A DNA stretch of 64,000 nt from Xanthostigma xanthostigma (Eukaryota; Arthropoda; Insecta; Raphidioptera; Raphidiidae). A program made the position numbers and the translations under genes. The notes below the pieces were generated by a model. The model saw nothing but the letters and a program-made list of their open reading frames with translations. It was not told where the DNA came from and did no database searches. Every line of letters begins with the position of its first letter. Within the stretch, counting starts at the first letter, position 1. Location of the stretch: assembly GCA_963575645.1 (NCBI GenBank), contig OY754468.1, positions 53,065,620 to 53,129,619 on the forward strand, read 5' to 3'. Shown here piece by piece: positions 13,601-24,789 of the stretch.

Positions 13601-16600
13601 CATAACGAGTCGTGCCAATATTGTTATCTGCTATACGTACAGAAACAAAATTTAGAATCTTCGGGAAACTTATTGTGATTACTTGACATTTTCAATGCAA
13701 AATAACCGTCTGGTTCGATCGACGAAGTTCCTCGAAATAAACCCAGAACGCCCCTGTATATATATATATCTCGTACTGTGCACGGCATGACAAGTTGACC
13801 TGAGCTCTTACGGCTGCAATGAATAGATTCAAAGCTAGTCGCATCGACTGATTGTCGTTTGTTATTCTCACGTCAACTTGTTTTGTTTTTCTATACATTG
13901 AAACAGAAATACAGATTTTAAAGCATGCTTATTTTTTTTTTTTGTTTATCGATTTAAAATAGAGTTTTTTGTATTCAGTTTCGATAACTGAAATTTCCAA
14001 TGGCACATGATTGTTGCATGCGTATAATTTGTAGAGCTTACACTTAAATCAGTAACTCTGTAACTTACAATAGTTTAATTATGCCCGGAAGTCAAGAGTT
14101 TCCAATACTGTTTCGAGTACTGTTTATCGATGGCTGATAAAAATCGATTGAAAAACATAATTGTGTCGATGTTCATTTTAACAATCGTGACAGAAAGATT
14201 GTATCTGATTTATTTTATTTAAAAACAAAACTGAGAATTACGTTTCGACAAACAATAAGAAATTGTTGAAATTTAATTTATATTTTTAACCTCAAAAATT
14301 ACATTAAATAATTTTATTTTGAAAGCTGAAATAATATCCTACCAATCAGAATAATAGACCTGATTGTATGAAAAACAGTTGACAAAATGTAAAACTGGTA
14401 ACTTTCATCTTTTGATTCCTTTTTTATTTGCGATAATAAGTGGTGGACATTTATTTTAAAATTTAATATTCGTTGCATTCATTGTTGTATTATGAACACA
14501 GAATATAATATATTTTTTTGTTTGGTTTCGACTCTTGAGGATATTATCCTTGAAGAAATTCATGTTTGCTTCAATAATATTACATGTTTGAAATAAATAT
14601 TTAATCGGAGCTATAAATTTCATTTAAAATTTTTACTGTAATGTGGTGTATGATTTGTAAAATTTTGTTGTTAACAATAATGGTCATTAGAGATAACTGT
14701 GTGCGGTATAGTTTTTATTTAAAATTACACAAATAGTTAAATGTGGAAAATTTTACAAGTGTGGTTACCTAACGATTATCGCGTTGTATTTTTCTGGTTT
14801 CCTATTCTAAAACTACAAAACAGTACTTATTTTTTTTTTATTTTGGTACAGATTCATAAACTAGATTATTAGAGAACAAAACAGCGTTTGCTTGTTTGAT
14901 TTATAATTTCATAAATCGAAATTTTTAATTTAATCTAAAGTCTGAATTATAAAAAATATATTGTCAATCTTCCGCTTTTAACCGTTTAAATACTGTACAC
15001 ATAAATTTTATAGCAGACTATTTTTTATTTATTGATTTATTTTTATTTTTTACTAATAAGTGTGTTTTTTATTTTATGTGTGTGTTCTAACGTAGCTATG
15101 AAGATTCTTAGTGCCAATAACGAAAATGACTGTTGATACTAGGTAGGTATGTTTGAATAGATTTTTTTTTGCTTTGTATGTTTTTAATAAACGATAATAA
15201 TATTCTAACATTAATAATTAATCAATATAGACGTCTATCGACGACTTTCATTTCGATTGCATGGACGGTCCGATTAGTTTTCCAGCGGTTTTTGGCCGAG
15301 ACCCAATGCCCTTATTTTGAAAGTAATTTAATGAAAGCTGAAACTTTGTGGAATGGTATTTTTACTCTTCGGACGCAAGGAGTGGCATCCGTCATTTCAA
15401 ACAAAAAAAAAATGCGTTTTTTCAAAATTCTCGTTAACGTTAGTCCCGTTTGGTGAAATTTTCTACTAATGGACTTATTTAAGCAAACTCAGACGTTTTG
15501 ACATTTATAATTTTGAAAACTTCAAGTTATAATCGATATGAATTACGAGAATAATGAAAAAAACATGTTTTTCACGTGATAACGTCTTATAAATTGATGA
15601 AACACCGGCTGCACGCACGAAAAAGTGTCACGTTCCGCCTGAGCCTGAGCGTGCAAGCGATAGCGCGGTATAAGCGATAGAGAGGCACGATCGGCCCAAG
15701 CGTCGGCTTGTACGCATTTCTCTCTCTTCTCGCGTGACGTCAGAGAGACATCATCAATGTTTCTTTATGACGTTATCACGTAAAACTATCGTCCGTAAAC
15801 CGACTTTACAGACAACCAATTTTTTTTATGTTTAAAATTGCTTCTATTACTAGCGCCCATCATAAAAGATTCTAGTGTTGTCATATATACATATAAGTGT
15901 AAGCTCGACGTTCATATTAACGATCAATTGTCATGTGTAGCCGTCAAATGACAGCTTTCAGAACTTTAAACACCTTTTGGTGCAAAAGTGACCACCGATG
16001 GGCTGACGGGTCTCTCTATTTTCGTCCAGGAAAGTACAAGTGCCATTCTACGAAGCACTACGAAATGTCGGCTTCTCTTTCGAAATAAATTCATTGGCTC
16101 TTACCGCTGGCGTAGGTAGATTTTTGCGGGGGGTGTTCCGCCTATTTTGGCAAAAATTACGGTAATATGTAGAAAAATTTTAAAACAACTGACTTTTAGT
16201 TCAATAGTGGCCGATTTTGATTTACCAACCTATCGACTCCCCTGTATCTATACCACTGACCCTTACGTTGTGTCCATATTAAATAAATTCGTTATCTCCC
16301 GCTAGGGCGGCGTCGGTATCTGACACCGTGCCGAGGAGAAATAACCAATTCAATGAATTTTCATTTTGTAATTTTTTCACTGTTCGGACGGGCACTGAAA
16401 ACTTAATTCGGACGCTTTAATCACCGACTAAAATAGACGTTAACATTTAAATAGTTTGATTTTCATTTCTGAAAACCAAAATTCTGAAATCGGCATAAGA
16501 AAATGAAACTGGAACTTTCCTCTGTTATCGTAAAACAAAACAAAAACGCTTAAATCATTCTGAACGAATAACAGGACATTGAGTCATCGTTGTTGTTTTT

Positions 16601-19600
16601 TTTCTTTTACAGGTAAAGACACTAAACAAGATGACATAGATCTAAGTGATTTAAATTTGGCTAATCTAAACCTTAGTGAAAAAGACACCGTAGCTTTATC
16701 ATTTCTCACTCCCGGCCTCTCCCGCAGAATTCAGAAACAACTTTTAGCACAGCTGCCGAGATCGGAAGTGCGAAAACTGTCGCGCACTTTGTCGATGCGA
16801 AATTCAAACGAAATGAAAAACAGTAAAAGCACAACGGCGAACGCCGGCAGCGATCGGTCGAGGGTCTCCGCCTCCGCGAACGACAGCGATCGAGAGAAAC
16901 AATCCAAATACGGCACCGACGCGTGTCGGCGTTCTTTAAGCTGCGAGCCGGATCCGATCGCGTCGGAACGATTGTCCGCTTCGAACGGCGGACCGCATTC
17001 GGCCGGATCTGCCGTTTCGTCGTCGGAAACGCCACTCGGACCGAAATTGAACTACAGACCGATCGGTCACGATTTGAATCCGTATTTGTTCAGTAAAAGT
17101 ATCAAAGACGACGCCGGCTGGAAATCGCATACGGATATTTTGAAAAAGTCGCCGAGCTACGAGCGAAGCATTTCGGACACTTTGAGTAGCGCAAGCTACG
17201 GAAGCAAATCCGACGGGCTGAACTATTTGACCGGCGTATCGAATTCAGATTTATCGGAAGGCGATAGAAAACTTCTTGAAAATTATAGAAAGTCTAGAGG
17301 CAGTCGGCGCGCGCTGCGTTCGATGAGTCTTTACGAGAGGAATCCGGAATCGTTCTCTAAACCGCCGCTGCCGTTCAAACCGTCCGAATCTAGCGCGTTC
17401 GACGACGCCAATAAACGCGGTGCTTACACGAGCCCGGATCAGTCGGTGTTGGAAAAATACTTGTCGCCCGTCGGCAGTTCGTACGGATACGAAAGGGGCA
17501 GATTCAGATCCAGAAGTCCGAGTCTACAGCAGTCGTTGGACGGCGGCTCTAAAACTTTAGACAGGAAAACTTCGAATACCCGGAAAATATCGAGATTCTT
17601 GCGTCCCGATTTCTTCGATACGCCTCCCGACGAAAGTATTTTTGCCAAAGAGAAAAAAGAGAAAGAATTAGAAACTCAGAAGGTGTTGAAAGAAATACGA
17701 GATAAAAGGTTTCGTCAACGGTACGGTATTAAAGAGCCGGACGCCGACATATTGGAGATAGATTGCGCCCGTGACTCGATTCTCGGAAGCGACAGTTTGT
17801 CCGAAGCGAGCGAACCGAGCGTTCAGAAAGATAAGAGGGAAGTTTCGGCGCCGGTTTCCAATGTTATCGATGCAGAAAAGACAAATGCCGACATCCAAAG
17901 AGTCGCGACTGAAATTGCGCCCGAAAGTAATTCGGATAGAAAAGAAGAAAGGCAGGCCGAAACTGTCGACGTAAAGAAAACGAAAAGCAAAATATCCAGA
18001 CTTCTCAGACCTAAGAGCTATCCCGATAAAAGTACGTTGATCAATAAGAAACTGGGTGCTCGGGAATCGCCTAAAAATGACGAGCCGTCGATTATCAACA
18101 ACAAGAACGATTATGACGATAATGCGTCTGCAACGAAGACGTTCGACGCCGCCGATAAAAAGTCTCCGGGCAAAGAAACACGGCCGACAAAGATTGTTAA
18201 AGTAAAATCTTCCACACAAAAAAATAAAACCGAAAACGACAGCGACAAAAACGTGTCCGATACGTCTAATGGTGAGAAGCAGTCGAATAAAAGTAAATTT
18301 TTACAATCGCTCGAAAAGAAGTTTGAAAAACTGCGCACATTTAGCAATTCTCATAACGAATCGAGCGAAGGAAACGATAGCAGTCTGTCGCGCGTGGGCA
18401 GCGCCATCAGGCGCTTGCGTGAACAGAGCCTTCCGAGAACGACTGAACCGATAACGGAATCCGGTCTCATAAAAAGGGCGATTTCCGTCGAAGATTTGCC
18501 GTTGGCCGGCGCGATCGGAAGCGATGCGAACAAAATATCTCGGAGGTCCGTGACGAAAATTTTGGGACTGTTTAAAAAATACGAAGACAAAGATCCCGCT
18601 AAAAGTAAAAGTTCCAGTAAAAATTCGTCGAAAACTAAAAAGTCAAACGGCAACGAACCGTCTGTCGCGAGTGACAAAAAAGAAAAGAAGATTATTAAAA
18701 AATCAGTGAAAACTTCCGACGCAGTGAGAAAAAACTCTCAAAAATCCGCCGAGTCTTCCGAACAAAATATCAAAACTTGCCAGGAATCTAACGCGCAGGA
18801 AACGCCCGTAAAAATTTCAAGTTTCAGTGCCGAATCGAAAGCGTCGAGTGCGAAAAATTCCAAAAATGCCGCCGTTGAAAGTTCCAACGGGGACGATGCA
18901 ACTGCTTTTAAAAATTCGGAGAAATTGTTGAAAGTTTCGGACATGAAAAAAATCGATACTGTCAAAACAAGTGCCGACGCTTCTAAAAGAATCGAGTCTC
19001 GTGCAGACGAGCCGGCGAAAAAATCGAAAATACCATCCAAATCGTCGATTAAAAACGAAAGTTCCGTCGAAAGAAGCCAGCCCGATAAAACCGTTCGTAA
19101 AATTTTTAAAGTTCAAAACAACAATGCGTCGACCGAGGCTACCGATAATAATTTGAATAACGTGTCGACTAATAAAGTATCGAATAAGGAAGACGCTAGC
19201 AAAATTAGACCGAAATCATTATTTATCGAGACCGTACGACGCGCTGAACCGACGACGACCGTCGAAGTTAACGCTAATTCTACGCCGTTAACGGTCGATA
19301 ATGAAAAAACAAAAACTACGTCCAAACTTCCGGTGAGCGCCAACAGGCGTAGTTTAGATTTAGGTAATTCTATGAATAATAATAATTGTAATTTCGCTGA
19401 AAATGGAGATAATTGTCAACAAAGAGTAGTGGACGTTTCGTCCGCTGCAGAGAAATTACCCAATCGCAAGGAACTCAAACTCGACTTCACGAAGCTGCAT
19501 AAAATCGGCAACGCTACGGCGGCGCCGGACGAAAACTGTGCCGCGCGAATGGAAAATAACACGACGGACGGCGAGTCGTCGAAGTGCGACGAGAATAGAA

Positions 19601-20539
19601 AATCGAACGACACGAACGCCAACGTTTCTAGTAGAGACGACAGTTCGATGTTTCTGTCCCCGTGCGACTCGGAATACAGTTTCGACAATTGGTCGGTGTG
19701 CTCCGGCGATTTCGGAACGCCGCCGGACAGCCATTCGCACGACTTCCATTGCGGCGGCTCGATCCATTCGGGCGACGAGAACGCGAACGAGTCCGTGAGC
19801 GACCGCATCCGCCGAAAGAGTTTCTATTCGCGTTTCAACGAGAAGAAGAGGCCGCGCAAAAGCTCGCTGGTCGGTCCGGGCGCTTCTTTCAACGAATTCG
19901 ATCCGACGCGCAGTTCGCATCGGTCCTACGGGAACGACAAGTCGCCGAAATTGTGTCTCGATTCGTTGCCGACGTTGAAGTTCCGAACTCTCGACTTGAA
20001 AAGCGGCAATTACAGTTCGAAATCGGTCAGGGACGATTTGAAGTACAACGAACGCCACAAGCCTTCGTATAATCATTCGGTGTCTTTGACGGAGCCCGAC
20101 AAAAAATACGAAAAGACATATTCTCGATCCGGCTCACTGTTGAAAGATCCGTCTTATACTAAATCCTATAAACCGAGTATTTACCATACATACAATCCTC
20201 GATTGAACAGACACATTGCACTATATTCGAACGATACGAACGAAAGCTCTTCATCCGGAACATCGTCCGGCGCAGGGGACGGAGCGAATATTCCTGGAAT
20301 TTCAACAAGGTAAGACGTCCGCACTCATAAACATCGGTGCATTTGGGCGAAAGCAGCTCAGACAGCGTTAAAATCAATTTGAATTGTCATCGAAGATGCT
20401 TGCGCCGAGTTTACAATACCTACTGTCTTTTGTTTCCAGATATAATTCCCAAAGTCCAACGGAACCCTCCGGCGTGCGTCTGACCGACGACAAAACGGCG
20501 AAAATGGATAGTGTAGAGAAATTTGCAACCGAGATGTAA
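275..20539 (+). CDS. Large disordered Ser/Lys-rich protein, unknown function (5' end possibly beyond window)
   Basis: I do not recognise this gene. Coding exons, all phase-compatible with GT-AG introns: 275-398, 550-680, 2822-2997, 16613-20309, 20440-20539 (TAA). From the ATG at 300 the product is 1400 aa. The frame stays open upstream to an acceptor at 273-274 (poly-T then AG), so exon 275-398 may instead be internal and the true start may lie outside the window. The N-terminal part is acidic (EEDDDDGFE) followed by a helical-looking stretch (LTAENLFSTLLSRVRSLTQR) and a conserved-looking segment at the start of the main exon (LSFLTPGLSRRIQKQLLAQL). The rest is low-complexity, rich in Ser, Lys, Asp and Asn with many RxxS-type and KISRFLRP/KISRLLRP motifs. 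I see no membrane segment or enzyme motif. A cytoskeletal or scaffold role is possible but is only a guess. Coding sequence is clearly GC-richer than its introns. Confidence 0.8.
820..1125 (+). repeat. MITE family 2, copy A (intron 2 of the first gene)
   Basis: About 305 bp. It begins AAGTGAAAACTTCTTT and ends near GCACTCC..GCAACCCGTC. An almost identical copy in the opposite orientation lies at 27618-27945 in the first intron of iav. AAGTGAAAAC near one end and GTTTTCACTT near the other give a subterminal inverted repeat. No coding capacity is visible. It is interpreted as a nonautonomous DNA element. Confidence 0.7.
1736..2055. repeat. Fold-back (near-perfect palindromic) element
   Basis: Two arms of about 110 bp (1736-1848 and 1945-2055) are reverse complements of each other, flanking an A-rich/T-rich spacer with TATTTTTTT-type repeats. 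The outer ends read CAATAAATAAAATTATCGAC and its complement. A shortened relative lies at 5505-5595, and both are followed by the same GA(A)TTCTAATCAGAC-like flank. The transcript would form a long hairpin. Confidence 0.8.
3434..3596 (+). repeat. Interspersed repeat, inverted partner of 10758-10920
   Basis: About 160 bp running from GTGTGTTCATCATCGATGG to GTGTACGTGTATTTTT. The same sequence occurs in reverse complement at 10758-10920 (GATGAACACAC end). Similarity is high but not perfect. Either these are two dispersed copies of one family, or they are the ends of a decayed 7.5-kb composite element. No open frame is visible. Confidence 0.6.
3622..3943. repeat. Inverted-repeat element enclosing a tRNA-like SINE head
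   Basis: Arms of about 75 bp (around 3622-3697 and 3866-3943) share GAATAGCTTCTGTTGCTAC and its complement. The interior carries the tRNA-like segment described separately. This looks like a fold-back pair of SINE tails or a nonautonomous element that captured a SINE. Confidence 0.65.
3706..3782 (-). repeat. tRNA-derived SINE head (minus strand)
   Basis: Read on the minus strand the segment has a B-box-like GGTTCGTATCC and a plausible A-box region (GGAGTAATGTAACTCAGTC), with GTCAC/GTGAC pairing at the ends like an acceptor stem. The spacing is tRNA-like. I do not see a clean four-arm cloverleaf, so I call it a SINE or tRNA pseudogene rather than a tRNA gene. Confidence 0.45.
3985..4170. repeat. 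Short palindromic element
   Basis: An arm around 3990-4045 (GAAATCTCCATTTTTTTTCT, then a TTATCATAAGG stretch) is repeated in reverse complement around 4105-4160. The loop is about 60 bp. Noncoding fold-back repeat. Confidence 0.6.
4701..4768. repeat. (TA)n microsatellite
   Basis: An almost uninterrupted run of TA dinucleotides within the large intron. Confidence 0.9.
5505..5595. repeat. Short fold-back element, deletion derivative of the 1736-2055 family
   Basis: The CAATAAATAAAATTATCGAC arm and its complement are separated by only a few bases. It has the same outer ends and 3' flank as the longer copy, so it is probably an internal-deletion derivative. Confidence 0.7.
6119..6198 (+). repeat. 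tRNA-derived SINE head (plus strand)
   Basis: It contains a near-consensus B box (GGTTCGATTCC) preceded by GGGTCTCG, and an upstream GTGGACGAACGGTTACGACG that resembles an A box. A T run follows at about 6205, a Pol III terminator. The anticodon-arm region has an insertion (TAATAACACTAATAAC), so it is not a functional tRNA gene. Confidence 0.5.
6754..7314. repeat. Large fold-back element with about 255-bp arms
   Basis: Arms 6754-7009 and 7050-7314 are almost perfect reverse complements (ends AATCTTAAAAA/TTTTTAAGATT). Each arm has two related blocks beginning GAGGCAGACAAG(A/G)AATTG. A damaged single arm of the same family is found at 57933-58100. The apparent open frames in it are short and mirror-symmetric, so I treat them as noncoding. 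Confidence 0.85.
7813..8224. repeat. Fold-back element with about 170-bp arms
   Basis: Arms 7813-7983 and 8055-8224 are reverse complements with a few mismatches (ends ATTCGTCCCTGCAAA/TTTGCAGGGACGAAT). The spacer of about 70 bp is T/A-rich. Confidence 0.8.
9091..9658. mobile_element. Nonautonomous hAT transposon with 8-bp target-site duplication
   Basis: Terminal inverted repeats TAGTGATGTGCCGGAT at 9091-9106 and ATCCGGCGCATCACTA at 9643-9658 match at 15 of 16 positions. They are flanked by a perfect 8-bp direct repeat GTTGGTAC (9083-9090 and 9659-9666), which is the hallmark of hAT insertion. The 568-bp interior has several GATCCGCGGATACGG/GGATATTTGGTTTCAAG subterminal repeats that are typical transposase-binding candidates. 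There is no transposase, so it would need an external enzyme. Confidence 0.9.
10571..10634. repeat. (TA)n microsatellite
   Basis: A TA dinucleotide run with two interruptions. Confidence 0.9.
10758..10920 (-). repeat. Interspersed repeat, inverted partner of 3434-3596
   Basis: Reverse-complement copy of the element at 3434-3596, ending GATGAACACAC. Same uncertainty as its partner. Confidence 0.6.
13160..13420 (+). promoter_or_regulatory. CpG-rich island inside the large intron, candidate alternative promoter
   Basis: An abrupt GC- and CpG-rich stretch (CTCGCGTGCGCGTGACGG, GGTGCCGGCCGGCTCACCGC) within very AT-rich DNA. It contains a good acceptor-like TTGGATTGCAG at 13166-13176 and another CTACAG at about 13331-13336. 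It could be a noncoding first exon or promoter used for the 16613 exon onward, or a fragment of an unrelated element. No long open frame supports a protein. Confidence 0.35.
15573..15822 (+). repeat. MITE family 1, long subtype (plus orientation)
   Basis: Begins CACGTGATAACGTC and ends with the shared block GTAAAGTCGG (here in complement) up to CAACCAATT before a T run. ACGTGATAACGT near one end and ACGTTATCACGT near the other form inverted subterminal motifs. The internal region includes CGCGTGACGTCAGAGAG, as in the copy at 41086-41332. Confidence 0.8.
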
Positions 20540-20760
20540 ATGCGACATAATTTATTTATTTTTACTAATACACTTTTTTATTCTCATAAGAATATATTAA
20601 CCCACTATTTAATAACTATAAAAATAACGGTTTAATTTTATTTATCCTACAAAACGTTGTTCCAATTCTGAGGTTGTGTTCAATATTAATTTATGTAATA
20701 TTATGACTTAAGAAATAAATTATGTCCGTTTACTTTAAATAATATTCATACAGGGTGTTA
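20440..20760 (+). terminator. 3' end of the first gene with polyadenylation signal
   Basis: The last coding exon ends with TAA at 20537-20539. AATAAA is at 20714-20719, about 175 bp downstream, in AT-rich sequence that fits a 3' UTR. Confidence 0.6.
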
Positions 20761-21790
20761 TTTATAGCGTGTATAATTGAACGTTAATTTCATTAAGGAG
20801 ATACAGGAGTGTACAGGATAAATCGTTCAGCTTTGTACCCTGAATTTAAAGAAAAACACTTTTCTAAAACTCGCCTTGCTCAATTGATAATTAATTTGTG
20901 AACAGTATTCTTTGCCTTAAACGGTTTTCAACGCTAATTAATATTTTTTAATAAATATCAATTGTAATTAAAAAGAAGTGAAAACCTTGAAAATTTATAA
21001 ATCTTTTGTGTCACCTTAAAGTATATTATATGTGTAATTTATTACGTGTTAAGTATGCATACTATAATTATATGGTATATGACATAATGACTCGTATTTA
21101 GAAGTCGATTCATAATGATAATTTACTATTCTTCATATTATTATGTTCGTTGATGAAAAATTGTGATAAAATTTTTGAAACGAGAGTCGATTTTTTCATA
21201 TGAAAAATCAAAGCTCAATATTCGATAGAACAAGTTGTAAGAAAAAGTGCTGATTTTGTTTTGTAAGGAAATGGTGCTAACATTTATTATCTAGTCAGGT
21301 TTAAATTTATACAGATTTGCAATTTATGTTCGAAACGAGACGAGCATTTTGCAACATTCAACTATGCACATTGCACAGCTATACAGAAATTAGTGCGGCG
21401 AGGCAAAATTTATCGCAAAATTTATCATTTCTAATTGCCCGCTGTTCTAATTGAAAGTATCGCTATTGAAAATTATCGTTGTATAAGTAAATTGCTTAAT
21501 GTTTTCGTTTTAAAAATTGTGTAGTCGATATATAGTTTTATTTTTAAATTTCAAGCTGGTTATTTTTTGTTTTGACTATAGCCGTCGTTCTGACACAGTA
21601 TAATCTCGATAAGATAGCTTCAAGGCAGGTTCAGATTATTGCAGTTGTACGAAAAACATTTAATGTCTTAAATAGAAATTATAATTTTAAATAGTGTTCT
21701 CGAATACCAACAGCGGGAGCGGCGACCGTAGAAAATGATTTCGATTTTATAGAGGACGAAACTTTCAGAAAAGACGACTCGGTTTTTTTT

Positions 21791-22018
21791 GACGTGATAA
21801 CGTCTTATAAATTGCAGCTGCACGCACGAAAAAGTGTAACGTTCCGCCTGACCCTGTGCGTGCAAGCGAGAGCGCAGTATAAGCGATAGAGAGTCGGTAA
21901 AAATATAGTTTGACAGCTACTAAAATTTAGGTTATGTATTATTAAATATGATATTCGAGCGGAATACGTTATCACGTAAAACTATCGTCCGTAAACCGAC
22001 TTTACAGACAACCAATTT
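21791..22018 (+). repeat. MITE family 1, short subtype (plus orientation)
   Basis: Starts GACGTGATAACGTC after a T run and ends CAACCAATTT. The interior has TTTGACAGCTACTAAAATTT and ATATTCGAGCGGAATACG, shared with the copies at 41622-41832 and 56698-56902. Confidence 0.85.
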
Positions 22019-22989
22019 TATACTATATTTTTTTCTTGATCGCTATTCGAAAAGCTCATACGGATCAACAAATTCACAAAAATTAAAAACTCTGCGTAAC
22101 TTACGAGCGGTAACTACATTAAGATTAATACCTCTATAAATTGGGAGCCGTTTTTTACGTCCGCCGCTTGGACTATACAAATGAAATGTTTATTTTTTAG
22201 TGAATTTTTCTTTAGGTGCTTATGATTGATGAAAACGCGGCTATAAATGTCTTATTTAGAAAATATAGCTGTGAATGAAGTAAAAAACTATTTTGTGTCA
22301 AATGATACTTTTAGAATCAAAATATATTATAAAACTATATAAGAATCTAATCATCATTGCACTCAAAAGGCAATTTATTAAAAATATTTACCTTGATAAA
22401 GCTGCGGTAAGCTACCAAATAAGCTTAATGTGTTTTTTTTTATTATTATTTATTTGAAGAGCAATATAAAAAATTGATTTTCCACTATTTCGTGTGAAAT
22501 TTCCAACTAAAAATATGTGAATTTTATTTCTGCGATTACGATCGCGAATTTTATAAATTTATTAAAATGAAATGTGATGCATCGAAAATTTATTTATAAA
22601 TTGTTGTTGTATATTTAATTTTTTTTTTTTTTTTTTGACTGACGAATTGAATTTAATTTTTAAATATTAGATTAATGTTGTTGCCAGCTTTTGTTTTAGT
22701 TTTTTTGTTTATTAAAAACTATCTTTGTTTATTTGCAATGTGTGTTTTTTAGTAGTGATTTTTTGATTTTTAATAATTTTAAACACAAACGATAAATATT
22801 TAAAAATAAAATTATCAGTCACTTTATATAGTTCAAAAAAATGAATACCGAATTGTTTTGGTAGCTATATTAGACGGGTAATGCCAAATTTATAACACCG
22901 AATCCAACCATATGTTTTATGTGGACGTGTAATTATTTTTTGTTATCCAAATATTATATTATACAGGCAATTCAGAATGTAATTTAGCT

Positions 22990-23112
22990 CTGTTCCAAGC
23001 TCTCCGAGAACTGTTTTGCGCAGTAGCTCAAAAATCGATACAAACAGTTTCGTTTTAGCTACTGCGCAAGACGGTGACGGTTCTGTTACCGTTCTCGGAG
23101 AGCTTGGAACAG
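22990..23112. repeat. Hairpin-forming inverted repeat
   Basis: CTGTTCCAAGCTCTCCGAG and its exact complement at 23094-23112, with a second paired block (GCGCAGTAGCT/AGCTACTGCGC) inside. Loop of about 40 bp. Intergenic, so no hairpin transcript can be claimed. Confidence 0.75.
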
Positions 23113-23558
23113 ATGGAGACGATTATTTGATTTTTTCGTTATTCAGACGAATCGCTAGAATTTAATTATTACAAAAAGGTAACACGACAACATTCTCATT
23201 TGTTGTATGTGGGAAAAGATTGCGTGAAACAAGTTATTTTTTTAACAATATCGTTCTAATAGGTACATGTCCTGAATTTTGAACATTTTTCTTATAAAAA
23301 AACGGAACGTAATGTTCTTGTTTTATCTTGTTTTATCATTGAATTGAATTCCATGTATCCACAACTCTCCGTCTTGCGTAAAAAAAATCAAAATGGCCGT
23401 CTCAATAATTCAAATGTTTAACAATTATCTTCTTGGATTTGTCCTGTATTAAAATAGTTAAATATGTATATTTACGCAAACAAATAACACAGCGGCAGTC
23501 GACCTTTTATACATAAAAAAATTTGAAAAGAAGTTTGACCCTGCAGGTCATCCCTGTA

Positions 23559-24585
23559 ACTTCCCGCTATTTTCGAGTTCAAAACGCTCAAAAATATATA
23601 AAATATAGCAAGAAGTTTATTTTTTAGCTCTTCGAGCTCAAAAAAAAAAACAATTTGTTACGAAATTTTCGTTCACTATATCTCATGAACAAATGAACCG
23701 ATTTTGATGCGACTTGCGGCAGTCGACTCAATTTTTTATCCTTAAAAAGTAATTTATTACAGAAAAATCGATCTCATAGGAATTTTACGAGCAATTTAAA
23801 AAAAACACTTTTTTACAAATTTTTCGTTCACGATATCTCGTGAACAAATGAGCCGATTTTGATGCGGTTTGCGTCGATCGACGCAGTTTTTTTAACTTAA
23901 AAAAGTAAATTATTACAAAAAAATCGATTTGATAAGAATTTTACGAGTAATTATAAAAAATTACTTTTTTCCTAATTTTTCGTTCACGTTATCTCATGAA
24001 CAAATGAACCAATTTTGATCTGGTTTGCGGCGATCGACGCAGTTTTTAACCTAAGAAAGTAAATTATTACAAAAAAATCGATTTGATAAGAATTTTACGA
24101 GTAATTATAAAAAATTACTTTTCTCCTAATTTTTCGTTCACGTTATCTCATGAACAAATGAACCAATTTTGATCTGGTTTGCGGCGATCGACGCAGTTTT
24201 TTTAGCCTAAAAAAGTAATTTATTACAAAAAAATCGATCTGATAACGATTTTAAGAATCATTTTAAAAAAACACTTTTTTACGATTTTTTCGTTCACGGT
24301 ATCTCGTGAACAAATGAACCGATTTTGATGCGGTTTGCGGAAATCAACGCAGTTTGTTAAGGAGAAGAGCTGATTAGATTTTGGAATTATTCGGTTTAGT
24401 AGTTTAGAAAATATTTTACAAAAACAAATTTTTAAAAATTTTTGAAACTTGTTTTTTTAAGATTTCTCAAAATTTTTTGGGCCGAATCGTTTCAAATTTT
24501 CAGGAAGTCTAAGTTCACCAAGATCACGTCAGATGCCGCAAACCGCGTTTCAGTCGGACACTCCGTTCAAAAGATATAAAAGGTT

Positions 24586-24619
<34 letters not shown>

Positions 24620-24789
24620 TACATACAGCCCTACGGACATCATCGCCAAAATAGTTTTAATAGCTTCCTAGGACCTCAAAACGTCGAGATCTGGCGAAAA
24701 CTCGATTTTCGAAAATCGGGGTGAAACCAATAACTTCCCGATTTTTGAAAAAAAAAAAATTTTTTTATTTTTTTTAAAGCGGGAAGTTA
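23559..24789. mobile_element. 1.23-kb inverted-repeat element with internal 155-bp tandem repeats
   Basis: Perfect 11-bp terminal inverted repeats AACTTCCCGCT (23559-23569) and AGCGGGAAGTT (24779-24789). Inside, a unit of about 155 bp is repeated five times: the phrase GTTCAC(N)TATCTC(A/G)TGAAC starts at 23671, 23826, 23982, 24136 and 24292. A (CA)n/(TACA)n microsatellite lies at 24588-24627. No transposase is present. A clear target duplication was not found, so the boundaries rest on the terminal repeats. Confidence 0.7.

Larger units (their letters stand above)
2998..16612 (+). other. 13.6-kb repeat-filled intron of the first gene
   Basis: The donor at 2998 and acceptor at 16611-16612 join in phase 1. 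Recognisable content is listed separately (fold-back elements, tRNA-like SINEs, a hAT MITE, AT microsatellites, a MITE family 1 copy). The stretches 10921-13150 and 13500-15570 are AT-rich with homopolymer runs. I see no exon or named repeat there apart from short fragments such as an ACACCCTGTATAG-type end at about 12230. Confidence 0.75.

Noticed and set aside
16706-20076. Several antisense open frames of 60-206 codons opposite the main exon of the first gene
   Set aside because: The GC-rich coding bias of the sense strand explains them; they are Arg/Phe-rich shadows without domains.
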